From: Bdellovibrionaceae bacterium UBA2316
Lineage (GTDB): Bacteria; Bdellovibrionota; Bdellovibrionia; Bdellovibrionales; Bdellovibrionaceae
Assembly: GCA_002345205.1 (NCBI GenBank)
Contig: DDVI01000039.1
Span: 1 to 64,000, forward strand
Direction of reading: 5' to 3'
DNA length: 64,000 nucleotides
Each line of letters begins with the position of its first letter. The stretch's first letter is position 1. The translations under genes and the position numbers were made by a program. Shown one piece after another: positions 28,570-38,108 of this stretch. The notes beneath the pieces are model-generated. The model was not told the DNA's origin, ran no database searches, and was given only the letters and a program-made list of their open reading frames with translations.

Positions 28570-29652
28570 ATGCGATTTGGTACTTGGCTCGTATCCATTT
28601 TATTTGTTTTTGGTCCATTTTTTCGCTTACAGGCAGGCGAAACTGACTTTTTTAGAGAATGCGTGGATTGCTCCGTAACCGAATTAGACAGTTTCTTCAA
28701 TGAAACGAAGACCCCTTACGAATCCTTCAAGTTGCTTCATTCCCGAGGATCCAAAGGACCAGCCGTTCTATTTCATGGCTTAGGTGACTCCCCGTACTAC
28801 ATGAAGGACATTGCTGAACTCTATTTTCGCAATGGTTACGACGTTTATAGCACTCTAGTGGAAGGTCATGGCAATACACCTGAACAACTGAATTCAATTC
28901 ACTATGCAAAGTGGAATGCTCAAGCTGAAGCTATCATTAGCGGTTTAAGTGCACGCTATCGAGATCAGGTATTAGTTGCTGGATTTTCAAATGGTGGATT
29001 GATCAGTACTGTCGCCTCCTTGAATCCCAACATAAAGAGTAAAATCAAATCATTGCTTCTGTTGTCCCCAGCGTTCGGTTTAAAGCCTTCCGTACAAATT
29101 AAATTTAAAATATTTCAAGGGTTTGAACGACTGGTTCAGTTTCTAAACGTTTCCGTTTTAAATAGTTATTTAGAAAAGCTTCTTACTTTAAAAGTGCGCA
29201 CAAATTTATGTGAAAACTGCAAAGGACCTGTTCGATATAATGATATTCCGCTGAATGCGCCAGCCCAGCTTCTAAAAAATGCGGCTGTTTTAAAACGAAC
29301 GTCTACTATCGAAATTCCAACGGTTATGGTTCTTACATCTGATGATAAAACTATATCTTTAAACAGTGCACTTGGTACCTTTAGAAAGTTATTTTCGGGA
29401 GAAAAGAATTTAATTTGGATTCAAGGCAATGACCCAAAAACCGCCGTCATTCCCAAAAACATTCCCGCCGATCAAATGACGGTCATTCATAGTGCGGAAA
29501 TTATTTCCCATGTTCTACAACTTAGAACACAAGGTTTAGCTCGCCCAGAAGAGGCCAATATGAAAGTATTTGACGGTGTCGCAGCCAAAGTCGAAAGCCT
29601 GCTTCTAAAAAAAGCTAGCTCGATGTGTGTGAGCTTTTATATGCAATTATAA
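28570..29652 (+). CDS. Exported alpha/beta-hydrolase (monoglyceride-lipase/esterase-like)
   Basis: 360 residues. Signal peptide MRFGTWLVSILFVFGPFFRL precedes the mature domain. The oxyanion strand AVLFHGLGDSPYYMKDIA and the nucleophile elbow VAGFSNGGLIS (Ser140) define the alpha/beta-hydrolase fold; VLTSDDKTIS probably supplies the Asp and TVIHSAEIISH the His. Two cysteines at CVDC and two at CENC suggest disulfides or metal binding. Probably a periplasmic or secreted lipase/esterase; substrate unknown. No ribosome site precedes its ATG, while an overlapping small frame at 28509 has one. The stop overlaps the nfu gene by 6 bp, tail to tail. Confidence 0.78.
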   Translation: MRFGTWLVSILFVFGPFFRLQAGETDFFRECVDCSVTELDSFFNETKTPYESFKLLHSRGSKGPAVLFHGLGDSPYYMKDIAELYFRNGYDVYSTLVEGHGNTPEQLNSIHYAKWNAQAEAIISGLSARYRDQVLVAGFSNGGLISTVASLNPNIKSKIKSLLLLSPAFGLKPSVQIKFKIFQGFERLVQFLNVSVLNSYLEKLLTLKVRTNLCENCKGPVRYNDIPLNAPAQLLKNAAVLKRTSTIEIPTVMVLTSDDKTISLNSALGTFRKLFSGEKNLIWIQGNDPKTAVIPKNIPADQMTVIHSAEIISHVLQLRTQGLARPEEANMKVFDGVAAKVESLLLKKASSMCVSFYMQL

Positions 29653-30210
29653 CGGGATGACTTCAATCGTTTCGTTAAACTGTTCGCGTAGAATACCTTC
29701 GATCGCCATCAACGTACCGGACGTTGAACTTGGGCATGTCCCACAGGCACCTTCGTAATGAACATATAGTTTGTTATCTTCGTACTTAACAACTGCTAAG
29801 TCCCCACCGTCGCCCTGTAACCCTGGGCGAATCGTATCATCCAAAATTTCTTCAATACGCTGAACTTCAGGAGGTAGTTGCGCTCGCGCCATTTTCTTTT
29901 CGTCAACTTTTGTTTGCTTAGAATTGTGTGCCGGCATTCGAGTTTGCAATACAGATGAAACATTCTTGTGGATTTCATCTGGCTCAGAATCGAATGAATG
30001 TGTGATCGTAACTACATTTTGAAAAAAGTGAACCTGACGTATACCCGAAATCTCAAACAAACTTCGTGCAAGCAGATTGTTTTCTGCTTCTTTAGCATCA
30101 ATATATGTTGCCTTACCATCATCAAGTACAGTTTTGTTTAATACAAACTTCCAAGCGTTTGGATTGGGAGTTTCTTGAATGCGAATCATTAAATCGAAAT
30201 TTTCGCTCAT
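29647..30210 (-). CDS. nfu: NfuA-type iron-sulfur cluster carrier
   Basis: 187 residues. The N-terminal Nfu_N domain starts RIQETPNPNAWKFVLNKTV (about 9-27). The C-terminal NifU-like domain (about 110-187) has GLQGDGGDLAVVKYEDNKLY and the cluster-ligating Cys-x-x-Cys in GACGTCPSS. It carries Fe-S clusters from the SUF scaffold to target enzymes. The start overlaps the sufS stop by 4 nt, so it is the last gene of the suf operon. Confidence 0.93.
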   Translation of the reverse strand: MSENFDLMIRIQETPNPNAWKFVLNKTVLDDGKATYIDAKEAENNLLARSLFEISGIRQVHFFQNVVTITHSFDSEPDEIHKNVSSVLQTRMPAHNSKQTKVDEKKMARAQLPPEVQRIEEILDDTIRPGLQGDGGDLAVVKYEDNKLYVHYEGACGTCPSSTSGTLMAIEGILREQFNETIEVIPL

Positions 30211-31430
30211 AACAATAGATCCTTTGCCTTCTTTACACTGGCCACAAATTTTTCCACATCATTCAAATCATTATAAATTGAAAATGAAGCTCGGATAGTG
30301 CCTACAGTTTTTAAATACTTCATCAGTGGCTGAGTACAATGATGACCTGAACGAACAGCGACCCCTTGTTGATCCATTAAAGCCGCGACATCAGAATTAT
30401 GCACACCTTCTAAATTAAACGATAAAATCGGCGCTTTGTGCTCACGCCCGCCATAAATTACAATGCCGCCCATTTTTTCTAGTTCGCGTGTTGCCGTATC
30501 TAATAATTTGTCTTCGTGTTCACGTAACCAGTTCTTATCAATCGAATTGAAAAACTCAATCGCCGTCATTAGACCCACAACCCCTTCTATATGAGGAGTT
30601 CCCGCTTCGAATCTAAACGGCGGCCTGTGAAAGGTCGTTGCTTGCTCAGTAACTTCAGAAATCATGGATCCGCCCGTCTGATACGGTGGCAATTGTTCCA
30701 ATATTTCATGTTTACCGTACAGCACGCCGATTCCCGTTGGACCAAACAATTTATGTCCCGAAAATACCAAGAAATCACAATCTAAATCCTGAACATCAAT
30801 TTTATTCTGAGACACCAGTTGAGCCGCATCTACCAATACTTTAGCGGAAACCGAATGCGCTAGTTTAGTAATTGTTTTAAGATCTGTGAATGTTCCAAGC
30901 GTATTTGAACATCCTGTGATCGAGACGAGTTTAGTCTTTGGTGTTACAAGAGTTTTTAACTGTTCTAAATCTAACTGACCATTTTGATCTAGGTAAACGT
31001 ACTTTAGAACAATTCCTTTTTCAGTTTTCAACACATGCCAAGGAACAACATTCGCGTGATGTTCCATGATTGATATAATAATTTCGTCGCCGTCTTTCAA
31101 AAAGGTACGACCAAAGGAATGAGACACTAGATTAATAGACTCTGTGGTGCCACGAGTAAAAATAACTTCAGCGTCTTGGCGGGCATTAATGAATTCAGCT
31201 ACTGTACGGCGCGCCTTTTCAAACTCATCAGTCCCGCGCTGACTTAAATAGTGGGCTCCGCGGTGGACATTAGAGTTATCCGTTCGGTAATAGCGAGTAA
31301 TACGCTCGATAACCGAAAGCGGCTTCATCGTTGTAGCCGCGCTATCCAGATAAACCAAATCATGACCGTTCACCTTTTGATGCAACGTCGGAAAAAGTGA
31401 TTTTATCTGTTTAATATCATTCAATGCCAT
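30207..31430 (-). CDS. sufS: Cysteine desulfurase SufS
   Basis: 407 residues. PLP-dependent: the lysine in DFLVFSGHKLFGPTGIGVLY forms the Schiff base, and the persulfide-forming Cys365 lies in RSGHHCTQP as in group II desulfurases. It takes sulfur from cysteine for SufBCD. It is followed by nfu with a 4-nt overlap. A SufE or SufU sulfur acceptor is not in the cluster and must be elsewhere if needed. Confidence 0.96.
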   Translation of the reverse strand: MALNDIKQIKSLFPTLHQKVNGHDLVYLDSAATTMKPLSVIERITRYYRTDNSNVHRGAHYLSQRGTDEFEKARRTVAEFINARQDAEVIFTRGTTESINLVSHSFGRTFLKDGDEIIISIMEHHANVVPWHVLKTEKGIVLKYVYLDQNGQLDLEQLKTLVTPKTKLVSITGCSNTLGTFTDLKTITKLAHSVSAKVLVDAAQLVSQNKIDVQDLDCDFLVFSGHKLFGPTGIGVLYGKHEILEQLPPYQTGGSMISEVTEQATTFHRPPFRFEAGTPHIEGVVGLMTAIEFFNSIDKNWLREHEDKLLDTATRELEKMGGIVIYGGREHKAPILSFNLEGVHNSDVAALMDQQGVAVRSGHHCTQPLMKYLKTVGTIRASFSIYNDLNDVEKFVASVKKAKDLLL

Positions 31431-31433
31431 AAT

Positions 31434-32723
31434 TTACTTCACTACCTTTAAAGACGCTTTACGTTTAATGGTAAGCTCATTCAATAATTCTTTAGAAAAA
31501 TACTTTTTCAATACATCAGAATTCATTCTAAGAACGATTTCATTTAGGAAACCTTGACCCAATAACTCAATCGCTTTGTCTCGACTAATAGAACGGGACT
31601 GCAAATAAAAGATTTCATCTTCCTGAATTCTACCCATTGTTGATCCGTGACTCGCTTTAACATCGTCAGAAAAAATTCTTAAAATCGGCTTACTATTGAC
31701 TTCAACTTTATCTGATAAAAGTAAATTTTGGTTAAGCTGCGCAGAATCCGTTTTAGCAATACCTTCAGCAATAAATACAGTACCCGAAAATACACTTCTA
31801 GATTCATCATCTAGTAATGCTTTATAGACTTGCTCTGTTCGGCAGCTACCTTTGTGATGATTAATATAAGTTTGGCTATCACAGTGCTGACTATGCTTTA
31901 AATACGAAGCGCCTAAGACCTCTGATTGAATATTCTCACCATTTAATTCTAAAACAAATTCGTGACGAGTTAATTGAGCATTCAAATTCAATTCAAAGTA
32001 TCTAACGGTCGATGCTGTGTCTGCAGCGATACCCACAAAATCAAAATGGTATGCATTTTCACTTTGGTTAGTAGTATTCACAATTTCTAAACGTGCGTCT
32101 TTTTCAACCGCAAACGTGAATTTTCCGTTAGAGAAATAGCGAGCCTGGTTTTCACCCGCGTGGGTAAGAACAACTTTCGCTTCTTTATTTGATTTCACCG
32201 TTATATTCGCGCGTGGCGAGGTGATTACAGCGCCAGCGCCCATTGCGTGAGTCACATTCAGAATTTGAAGAGGCTGAGTTAAGTCGGCTTTAATTGTTAA
32301 ATCAATAGGATTCAAATTATAAAGCTCATTCAAAGAATGAATCGCCTCACTTGCTGAATCACCCTGAAACGCCACCACTTTATTTGTATTTTCGCTCACG
32401 AATGTGGTTCCTACGTCAAATCGGGAAAGACCAGACATATAAAAACCATTTAAGAATACTAATGAATGACAACCGTCGATCATTTTCGATGAAATCAACG
32501 CCAAGACATCATCAGGTAATTGCGTTGGCATATGGCTTACAGGTTTAAACTCGGTTTCGCTTAAAAATTTAAGCGATGTATTTCGCCACGACTCTTCTTT
32601 TCGAGTCGGTAAGCCTTTTTGAACCAAAAGATCTTTTGAACGTTGCTTAGAAGTCCAATCCGCTGCGTGCGGGAACTTTTGAGCTTCAGTGGCAAACGAA
32701 TCAAACGAGTTTATAATATTCAT
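31434..32723 (-). CDS. sufD: Fe-S cluster assembly protein SufD
   Basis: 429 residues. Sequence features of the SufB/SufD family: a beta-helix core with HVxRHEF-like [18 protein letters not shown], a repeated [20 protein letters not shown] and the conserved SHG in [12 protein letters not shown]. With SufB it forms the cluster scaffold, energised by SufC. It lies between sufC (overlap of 4 nt) and sufS (gap of 3 nt). Confidence 0.94.
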   Translation of the reverse strand: MNIINSFDSFATEAQKFPHAADWTSKQRSKDLLVQKGLPTRKEESWRNTSLKFLSETEFKPVSHMPTQLPDDVLALISSKMIDGCHSLVFLNGFYMSGLSRFDVGTTFVSENTNKVVAFQGDSASEAIHSLNELYNLNPIDLTIKADLTQPLQILNVTHAMGAGAVITSPRANITVKSNKEAKVVLTHAGENQARYFSNGKFTFAVEKDARLEIVNTTNQSENAYHFDFVGIAADTASTVRYFELNLNAQLTRHEFVLELNGENIQSEVLGASYLKHSQHCDSQTYINHHKGSCRTEQVYKALLDDESRSVFSGTVFIAEGIAKTDSAQLNQNLLLSDKVEVNSKPILRIFSDDVKASHGSTMGRIQEDEIFYLQSRSISRDKAIELLGQGFLNEIVLRMNSDVLKKYFSKELLNELTIKRKASLKVVK

Positions 32724-33472
32724 TGCAAAAATCCATCGTAGCCATTTTTCTCTAACTCTAGCGCCAATTCTGGCCCGCCCGTTTTAACGATCCGACCTTG
32801 ATAAAGCACGTGAATGAAATCTGGCTTAATATAATCTAGAAGTCTTTGGTAATGCGTAATCAAAACGATCGCGTTGTTCTTTGATTTAATTTTGTTAACA
32901 CCTTCAGAGACAACTTTTAGCGCGTCGATATCTAAACCAGAATCGGTTTCATCAAGAATAGATAGTCTTGGAGCTAAAACCGCCATTTGCAAAATTTCAT
33001 TTTTCTTTTTTTCGCCGCCAGAAAAACCAGAATTCACACCGCGCTCTAAGAAATCGGGGCGCAATGAAATAATATTCATCTTCTTGTTTAGGTAATTACG
33101 GAATTCCTCTTCCGTTAACGGCTCCGAGCCTTGGTGTTCAAGTATTGAGTTAAACGAAGTCATTAAGAAATTGAAATTGCTCACGCCTGGAACTTCCACC
33201 GGGTATTGAAACGCTAGAAAGATACCTTCTTTCGCGCGCTCATCAGGATCCATTTCTGAAATGTCTTTAGGTTCAAAGTTAATATCATACAACATCTGGC
33301 CGCCGGTAACAGAATACGACGGGTGTCCAGCAATAACTTTTGAAAGCGAGCTTTTGCCCGATCCGTTAGGTCCCATGATCGCGTGCACTTCGCCCGCATT
33401 TACTTTTAAATTTAGACCTTTTAGAATTTCTTTGCCATCTACTTCGGCTTTTAAATCTTTAATCTCTAACAT
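32720..33472 (-). CDS. sufC: Fe-S cluster assembly ATPase SufC
   Basis: 250 residues, the usual size. ABC-type ATPase with Walker [10 protein letters not shown], signature [13 protein letters not shown] and Walker [15 protein letters not shown], the SufC-specific form. It binds SufB and SufD and drives the conformational change for cluster assembly. The ATG follows sufB by 11 nt with a Shine-Dalgarno-like GGAGAGATAG. Confidence 0.97.
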   Translation of the reverse strand: MLEIKDLKAEVDGKEILKGLNLKVNAGEVHAIMGPNGSGKSSLSKVIAGHPSYSVTGGQMLYDINFEPKDISEMDPDERAKEGIFLAFQYPVEVPGVSNFNFLMTSFNSILEHQGSEPLTEEEFRNYLNKKMNIISLRPDFLERGVNSGFSGGEKKKNEILQMAVLAPRLSILDETDSGLDIDALKVVSEGVNKIKSKNNAIVLITHYQRLLDYIKPDFIHVLYQGRIVKTGGPELALELEKNGYDGFLQ

Positions 33473-33483
33473 CTATCTCTCCA

Positions 33484-34935
33484 TTACCCTACTGAGTTTT
33501 CCAATTTCATTTCAATCAATTTGACAGCTTCGACCGAAAACTCGAGTGGTAGCTGCTTAAATACGTCTTTACAAAATCCATTCACCAACATCGAAATCGA
33601 TTTTTCCATGTTCAATCCACGGGACTGAAGATAGAAAATTTGATCTTCGCTAATCCGGGATGTGGTTGCTTCGTGCTCGATATGAGCCGTTTTGTTTTTT
33701 ACATCAATGTATGGATATGTGTGTGCCGATGATTTTGAGCCCACCAACATAGAATCACATTGTGAATAGTTACGAGCGTTTTCTGCGGAAGGCATTATCT
33801 TAACTTGACCACGATACGCATTCGAAGATTTATCTACCGAAATGCCTTTAGAAATAATCGTGCTCTTAGTGTTTTTACCAATATGGATCATTTTCGTGCC
33901 CGTATCTGCTTGCATCATATCGTGAGTCAAAGCTACCGAGTAGAATGAACCTTCAGATTCATCACCTTGTAGAATGACTGAAGGGTACTTCCACGTAATC
34001 GAAGACCCTGATTCCACTTGAGTCCAAGAAATTTTAGATTTCTTACCCGCGCATTTTCCACGCTTAGTAACGAAGTTATATATTCCACCGCGACCTTCTT
34101 TGTCGCCCGAGTACCAGTTTTGAACAGTCGAATATTTAATTTCAGCATTTTCTAAAGCGATCAATTCAACAACAGCCGCGTGCAACTGATTTTCATCACG
34201 CTGAGGTGCCGTGCAACCTTCAAGGTAATTAACATAAGAACCTTCATCAGCGATCAGCAATGTACGTTCAAACTGTCCTGTTTCCTTTGCATTGATGCGG
34301 AAGTAGGTTGATAAATCAATTGGGCAACGAACACCCTTTGGAATATAGCAGAACGAACCGTCGGTAAATACAGCCGCATTCAGTGCCGCATAGAAATTGT
34401 CCGCATACGGAACGATCGATCCTAAGTATTTCTTCACTAAATCTGGGTGAGTTTTGATAGCTTCGCTAATTGAGCAAAACACCACGCCGACTTTATCTAG
34501 TTCTTCGTTATGAGTCGTAGCTACGGATACCGAGTCAAATACGACATCTACCGCAACTCCAGAGATACGTTTTTGTTCACCTAATGGAATTCCTAGTTTT
34601 TCGAATGTTTTGATTAGTTCCGGATCCAATTCATCCAAAGACTTAGGACCTTCTTTTTTCTTAGGAGCTGAATAGTAACAAATGTCTTGGAAATCAATTG
34701 TCGGATATTTCAAGCCTGACCATTGCGGTTCCTTCATTGTTTGCCAATGTCTAAATGCTTTTAGGCGGTAATCTAACATCCAGCTTGGCTCTTCTTTCTT
34801 TGTAGAAATTAAACGGATGATGTCTTCGTTCAAGCCTTTTTGAACGGCATCGGATTCGATTTGAGTTTCGAATCCATATTTGTACGCGTAGTCCTCTTGC
34901 AAGGGCCCTGCTGAAGCTGTTTTTTTATTTTCCAC
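33484..34935 (-). CDS. sufB: Fe-S cluster assembly scaffold SufB
   Basis: 483 residues, standard for SufB. Family markers include [17 protein letters not shown] [35 protein letters not shown] and [17 protein letters not shown]. It accepts sulfur and hosts the nascent Fe-S cluster in complex with SufC and SufD. The start overlaps the regulator gene by 11 nt, so the operon order is sufR-sufB-sufC-sufD-sufS-nfu. Confidence 0.97.
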   Translation of the reverse strand: MENKKTASAGPLQEDYAYKYGFETQIESDAVQKGLNEDIIRLISTKKEEPSWMLDYRLKAFRHWQTMKEPQWSGLKYPTIDFQDICYYSAPKKKEGPKSLDELDPELIKTFEKLGIPLGEQKRISGVAVDVVFDSVSVATTHNEELDKVGVVFCSISEAIKTHPDLVKKYLGSIVPYADNFYAALNAAVFTDGSFCYIPKGVRCPIDLSTYFRINAKETGQFERTLLIADEGSYVNYLEGCTAPQRDENQLHAAVVELIALENAEIKYSTVQNWYSGDKEGRGGIYNFVTKRGKCAGKKSKISWTQVESGSSITWKYPSVILQGDESEGSFYSVALTHDMMQADTGTKMIHIGKNTKSTIISKGISVDKSSNAYRGQVKIMPSAENARNYSQCDSMLVGSKSSAHTYPYIDVKNKTAHIEHEATTSRISEDQIFYLQSRGLNMEKSISMLVNGFCKDVFKQLPLEFSVEAVKLIEMKLENSVG

Positions 34936-35377
34936 TTACTACACTCTCATTCATCGATTCTCTGTTTGGGATTGCGCCCACTACGATGTCTTTCAATTTT
35001 AGACTTGCATAGAACTGCACTAATTTTTGGTTTAACGCTTGAACTGGCGAAGCGATATTGCAATGAGCTTGAACATCACAAACGTCGTCCTTTTGTAGAC
35101 ACTTAACAATTTGAGTTGGTCCTTCAATCATTTCTAAAAGATCGTTGAATGAAACTCGACTCAAATCTTTGGCGATTGAATAACCACCTAACGGCCCGTA
35201 CTCTGATTTAAGCAATCCTTTTTGAGCAAGGGCTTGCATCACGCGAGCCGTGACATCAAATGGCGTATGAAATTTATCTGAAATTTCTTTAGCCGATGTT
35301 AACTCGCCAGGAATTTTCCCAGCCATGTATTTCAAAGCAACCAAAGCGTATTCCATTTTACGACTCAAACGGATCAA
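34925..35377 (-). CDS. sufR: Rrf2-family Fe-S-responsive regulator of the suf operon
   Basis: 150 residues. Winged-helix N-terminus [20 protein letters not shown] and the wing [15 protein letters not shown] are typical of Rrf2/IscR proteins. Three cysteines, Cys93, Cys100 and Cys106 (KCLQKDDVC...HC), have nearly the IscR spacing and should ligate a cluster that reports Fe-S status. As first gene of the operon it is likely autoregulatory. The start is a TTG with AAAGGAT at 7 nt. The symbol is used by function; this is an Rrf2 protein, not the ArsR-type cyanobacterial SufR. Confidence 0.88.
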   Translation of the reverse strand: MIRLSRKMEYALVALKYMAGKIPGELTSAKEISDKFHTPFDVTARVMQALAQKGLLKSEYGPLGGYSIAKDLSRVSFNDLLEMIEGPTQIVKCLQKDDVCDVQAHCNIASPVQALNQKLVQFYASLKLKDIVVGAIPNRESMNESVVSGK

Positions 35378-35452
35378 TCAATTATCCTTTGCTAAAAACT
35401 CTAATGTTCGTTAAGAGCTATCATAAACGTGCGTTGTCAGCTGAAAACTAAA

Positions 35453-35527
35453 TGAAAATTTGGAAATTTTCAACTTAAATACGTCTTTTTTATACGTATA
35501 TTGATTTTCTACAATGGCTAGCATTGT
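35453..35527. promoter_or_regulatory. Cluster of palindromes in the divergent suf / GDPD-like intergenic region
   Basis: Three dyads lie in the 197-bp gap: TGAAAATTT-GG-AAATTTTCA (35453-35472, 9-bp arms), TATACGTATA (35491-35500) and ACAATG-GCTAG-CATTGT (35511-35527). Rrf2 regulators bind such AT-rich dyads, and a -35-like TTGAAA on the minus strand falls inside the first. They are therefore candidate operators for the suf regulator, by position only. Confidence 0.4.
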
Positions 35528-35574
35528 TTATATAAATACAAGTAATATCAATAGCTTGTGAATGCGAATGGTGT

Positions 35575-36420
35575 ATGCGGTTAATTTTGATTAGTTTAGG
35601 AACTCTGACAATAACGATGTTAATAGGCCTTATCGTTCGGTTTTGGGGGCTTTCGCTGCCGTATAAGAAGTTCGAGCATCCATATTTTGACTACGCCAAG
35701 ACGATCACTCAGCCGGCTTCAATCGCAGTGTTTAACAAAGAACACTTTGAAACAAAGACCTCCGCTACTGATAAAAAGCAGTCCTACGAGTACAAACCGA
35801 TCGGGCAATTTCCTACATTAGTTTGGTTAAATATTTACATGACGTCTGATCGTCATTTAGTTTCCGACTACAATTTTAATTTAGATGCCTTTACGACGTG
35901 GGCGCGGGACCAGAAAAAGTATAAAGGCAAATTTGCACATAATTACGCCCTGGCAGAACTGAATGAATTTTATTCTGAACTACTGTTGCTTGAAAAAGTA
36001 GTTGATGCCTTTCCAGCAGTTCAATTCGTTTTCAATATTTTAACAAATGAAACAGACGTACATAAGGAAATTGTTAAATTTGTAGACGGTAAAAAGCTGG
36101 GCGATCGTGTGCTTATTAATTCCCCAATCGATATCGTTATCAAGGCGATAAAAGAACAAAAACCAATGTGGGTTTACGGAACTTCGATTTCAGAGGCGAC
36201 TCGCGTAAAATCTTTTTCCACTTTGAATTTGGAGTCGGCAATCTCTGTACGTGGTGATGTTTTCATAGCCCCTGTTTCTTACCTCAATCGTCCGCTAGTT
36301 GATGAATCACTCGTGGCAGAAATGAAACGCAGAAAAAAATATGTGTTCATTGGTCCCGTACAAAATGAAGATGAACGAAAGACTGCTGAAGAATTAAAAC
36401 CGGACGGAATTATTTTCTAA
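35575..36420 (+). CDS. Membrane-anchored GDPD-like protein, probably catalytically inactive
   Basis: 281 residues. One N-terminal membrane segment (about 3-25). The remainder keeps the outline of a glycerophosphodiester phosphodiesterase TIM barrel: WLNIYMTSDRHLVSDYNF corresponds to the family's strand with ...LTKDG.LV..HD, and VFIGPVQNEDERKTAEELKPDGIIF to the final ...WTVN....GVDGIITD. The HRG motif and catalytic His/Glu/Asp set are not found. I infer a degenerate or repurposed GDPD. It diverges from the suf operon and its end overlaps the YheT-like gene by 11 bp. Confidence 0.55.
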   Translation: MRLILISLGTLTITMLIGLIVRFWGLSLPYKKFEHPYFDYAKTITQPASIAVFNKEHFETKTSATDKKQSYEYKPIGQFPTLVWLNIYMTSDRHLVSDYNFNLDAFTTWARDQKKYKGKFAHNYALAELNEFYSELLLLEKVVDAFPAVQFVFNILTNETDVHKEIVKFVDGKKLGDRVLINSPIDIVIKAIKEQKPMWVYGTSISEATRVKSFSTLNLESAISVRGDVFIAPVSYLNRPLVDESLVAEMKRRKKYVFIGPVQNEDERKTAEELKPDGIIF

Positions 36421-37390
36421 ACGTCTCTTCGATATGTTCAATTAAATACCAATCCATCCAACGATTACTATTCAAGGGCGTTTTCGTTTTCGAAAGATAA
36501 CCTAAATGCCCCCCTGTAGTTTCTAAGCGGAGGTGGAAATTTGGATTTAACTTCTTTTTCAGATAAATTTGGTAGGGAATAATTGGATCATCTTTTGCCG
36601 AAAGCAAAGTGACGGACGAACGTATCGCCCCCAAACGATCAATCGTCGAACACTGTTTATAATAATCCCAGGCATCTTTAAAACCACTTAACGGCGCGAC
36701 AAATAATTGATCGTAATCTCCCAACGTCGCAAAAGCGGGAACTTTAGTTTCACGTATAGCCTGCCCTAAGCCTTCAGTAATCACGGTCGCCAAATTCGAA
36801 TTAAAATTTCGTAGAAGTCTTGCAAAGTACTGATTGTAAACCGTATTTTCTTTACGCGCGATTTGAAGAGATGTTTCGGTTAAATCGATGGGAGCATTAA
36901 CGGCGATCGTTTTTTTGATCTCGATTTTATCTTCAAAACGAATCAACATATCTAAAACCGTATTACCACTCAACGAAAAACCAACTACGATGATTTCACT
37001 TCCGCTATAGTGTGTACGGATCCAATTGGCAGCAGCGTAAATATCTTCGCCCCGACCGGCATGGTACGTTTTTTTAGCGTGACCTAATGATTCTCCGCAA
37101 TTGCGATGATTAAAACGAAGCACTGATATATTTCGCTCAAGCGCTATCTGAGTCATCCGTTTGATGTATTTTGATTCGCTGTCTCCCGCCAAACCATGAG
37201 CTAATAAAATCCATTTCTTAGGATCACGCAGATGATATTTGATTAGCAGACGATCCTCATCATCCAGACACGGGATCAATTTTTTGTTTTCATCGCGAAA
37301 TAATATTTCAGGACCGGTTAGATGAGCCACTAATGTTTGCGAGTGGCCCTCTGGAGCCCAGTAAGGTGGTTTTACTGAAGGGAAAATCAT
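36410..37390 (-). CDS. YheT-family alpha/beta-hydrolase
   Basis: 326 residues. The YheT group signature near the N-terminus (PPYWAPEGHSQTL) is followed by LLAHGLAGDSESKYIKRM, FNHRNCGESLG and the nucleophile elbow VVGFSLSGNTVLDML; SAKDDPIIP carries the catalytic Asp and TGGHLGYLS the His. These are cytoplasmic or membrane-associated esterases with poorly known substrates. It is followed by a membrane-anchored protein gene upstream by 14 bp, same strand, suggesting co-transcription. Confidence 0.88.
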   Translation of the reverse strand: MIFPSVKPPYWAPEGHSQTLVAHLTGPEILFRDENKKLIPCLDDEDRLLIKYHLRDPKKWILLAHGLAGDSESKYIKRMTQIALERNISVLRFNHRNCGESLGHAKKTYHAGRGEDIYAAANWIRTHYSGSEIIVVGFSLSGNTVLDMLIRFEDKIEIKKTIAVNAPIDLTETSLQIARKENTVYNQYFARLLRNFNSNLATVITEGLGQAIRETKVPAFATLGDYDQLFVAPLSGFKDAWDYYKQCSTIDRLGAIRSSVTLLSAKDDPIIPYQIYLKKKLNPNFHLRLETTGGHLGYLSKTKTPLNSNRWMDWYLIEHIEETFRK

Positions 37391-37404
37391 TTAGAATTAT
37401 TAAC

Positions 37405-38025
37405 TTATTGAACGGAGATCAGCAAGGGTTGTCCCATAATTTTGGCAATCTCATTACGATCGATAATAAAAACGTATTGAGGAGACTCCATTCTGACATT
37501 AATCAAATTCCATTGTGTCGGCCAGGAATCGGTCAGATTTTGAAACTTCACATTAACAGAAACGTCGCCCTGAAAGCTCATCTCGCCGTCCTGGGGCGGG
37601 TCGCCCATAATTTTTTTCATTGGAATCAGCGCAGCTTGAATTTTAGTTAGATTTTCAGAGTACTTACACGGACCCGAGATTTCCATCGTCGATTTTTTAC
37701 CGCTCACAGCCGCGCCTTCGGCTTCAAATACAGCAACTACTTTTTCGTAATACTCACAGCCCAAAAATTTTTGTCCATCAGAAGTTGAAAATGCAAAGTG
37801 ACCAAACGAGATTCCAAAATTGTCAGCAGTTTTAACGACTTCAATATCACCCAACATTTTTTGTTTCAGTGCAATATCAAGGGCATTTCCTTTTAGATTT
37901 GTGAAATCGTAGGTTTGCCTGATAGCTGCGGGATCGCGGCTAACGGAAAATTTTTGGTTAGTGTTCCAAATAATTAACTGACCAACAACAAACGAAAAAA
38001 TTAAAACAAAAATTGCATGAATCAT
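37405..38025 (-). CDS. Membrane-anchored protein of unknown function
   Basis: 206 residues. A hydrophobic N-terminal segment (about 3-20) anchors or exports the protein. The rest alternates polar and hydrophobic strands (FGISFGHFAFSTSDG, GEMSFQGDVSVNVKF), consistent with a beta-rich periplasmic domain, and carries two cysteines. No family recognised. It precedes the YheT-type hydrolase gene by 14 bp on the same strand. Confidence 0.6.
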   Translation of the reverse strand: MIHAIFVLIFSFVVGQLIIWNTNQKFSVSRDPAAIRQTYDFTNLKGNALDIALKQKMLGDIEVVKTADNFGISFGHFAFSTSDGQKFLGCEYYEKVVAVFEAEGAAVSGKKSTMEISGPCKYSENLTKIQAALIPMKKIMGDPPQDGEMSFQGDVSVNVKFQNLTDSWPTQWNLINVRMESPQYVFIIDRNEIAKIMGQPLLISVQ

Positions 38026-38108
38026 AATAACATTCTAGACGATGCCTAATAAAAAGGATACTCTACTTAGATCTAGATTTACGAACGTGTTTAGGAAAGA
38101 ATCCGTAT

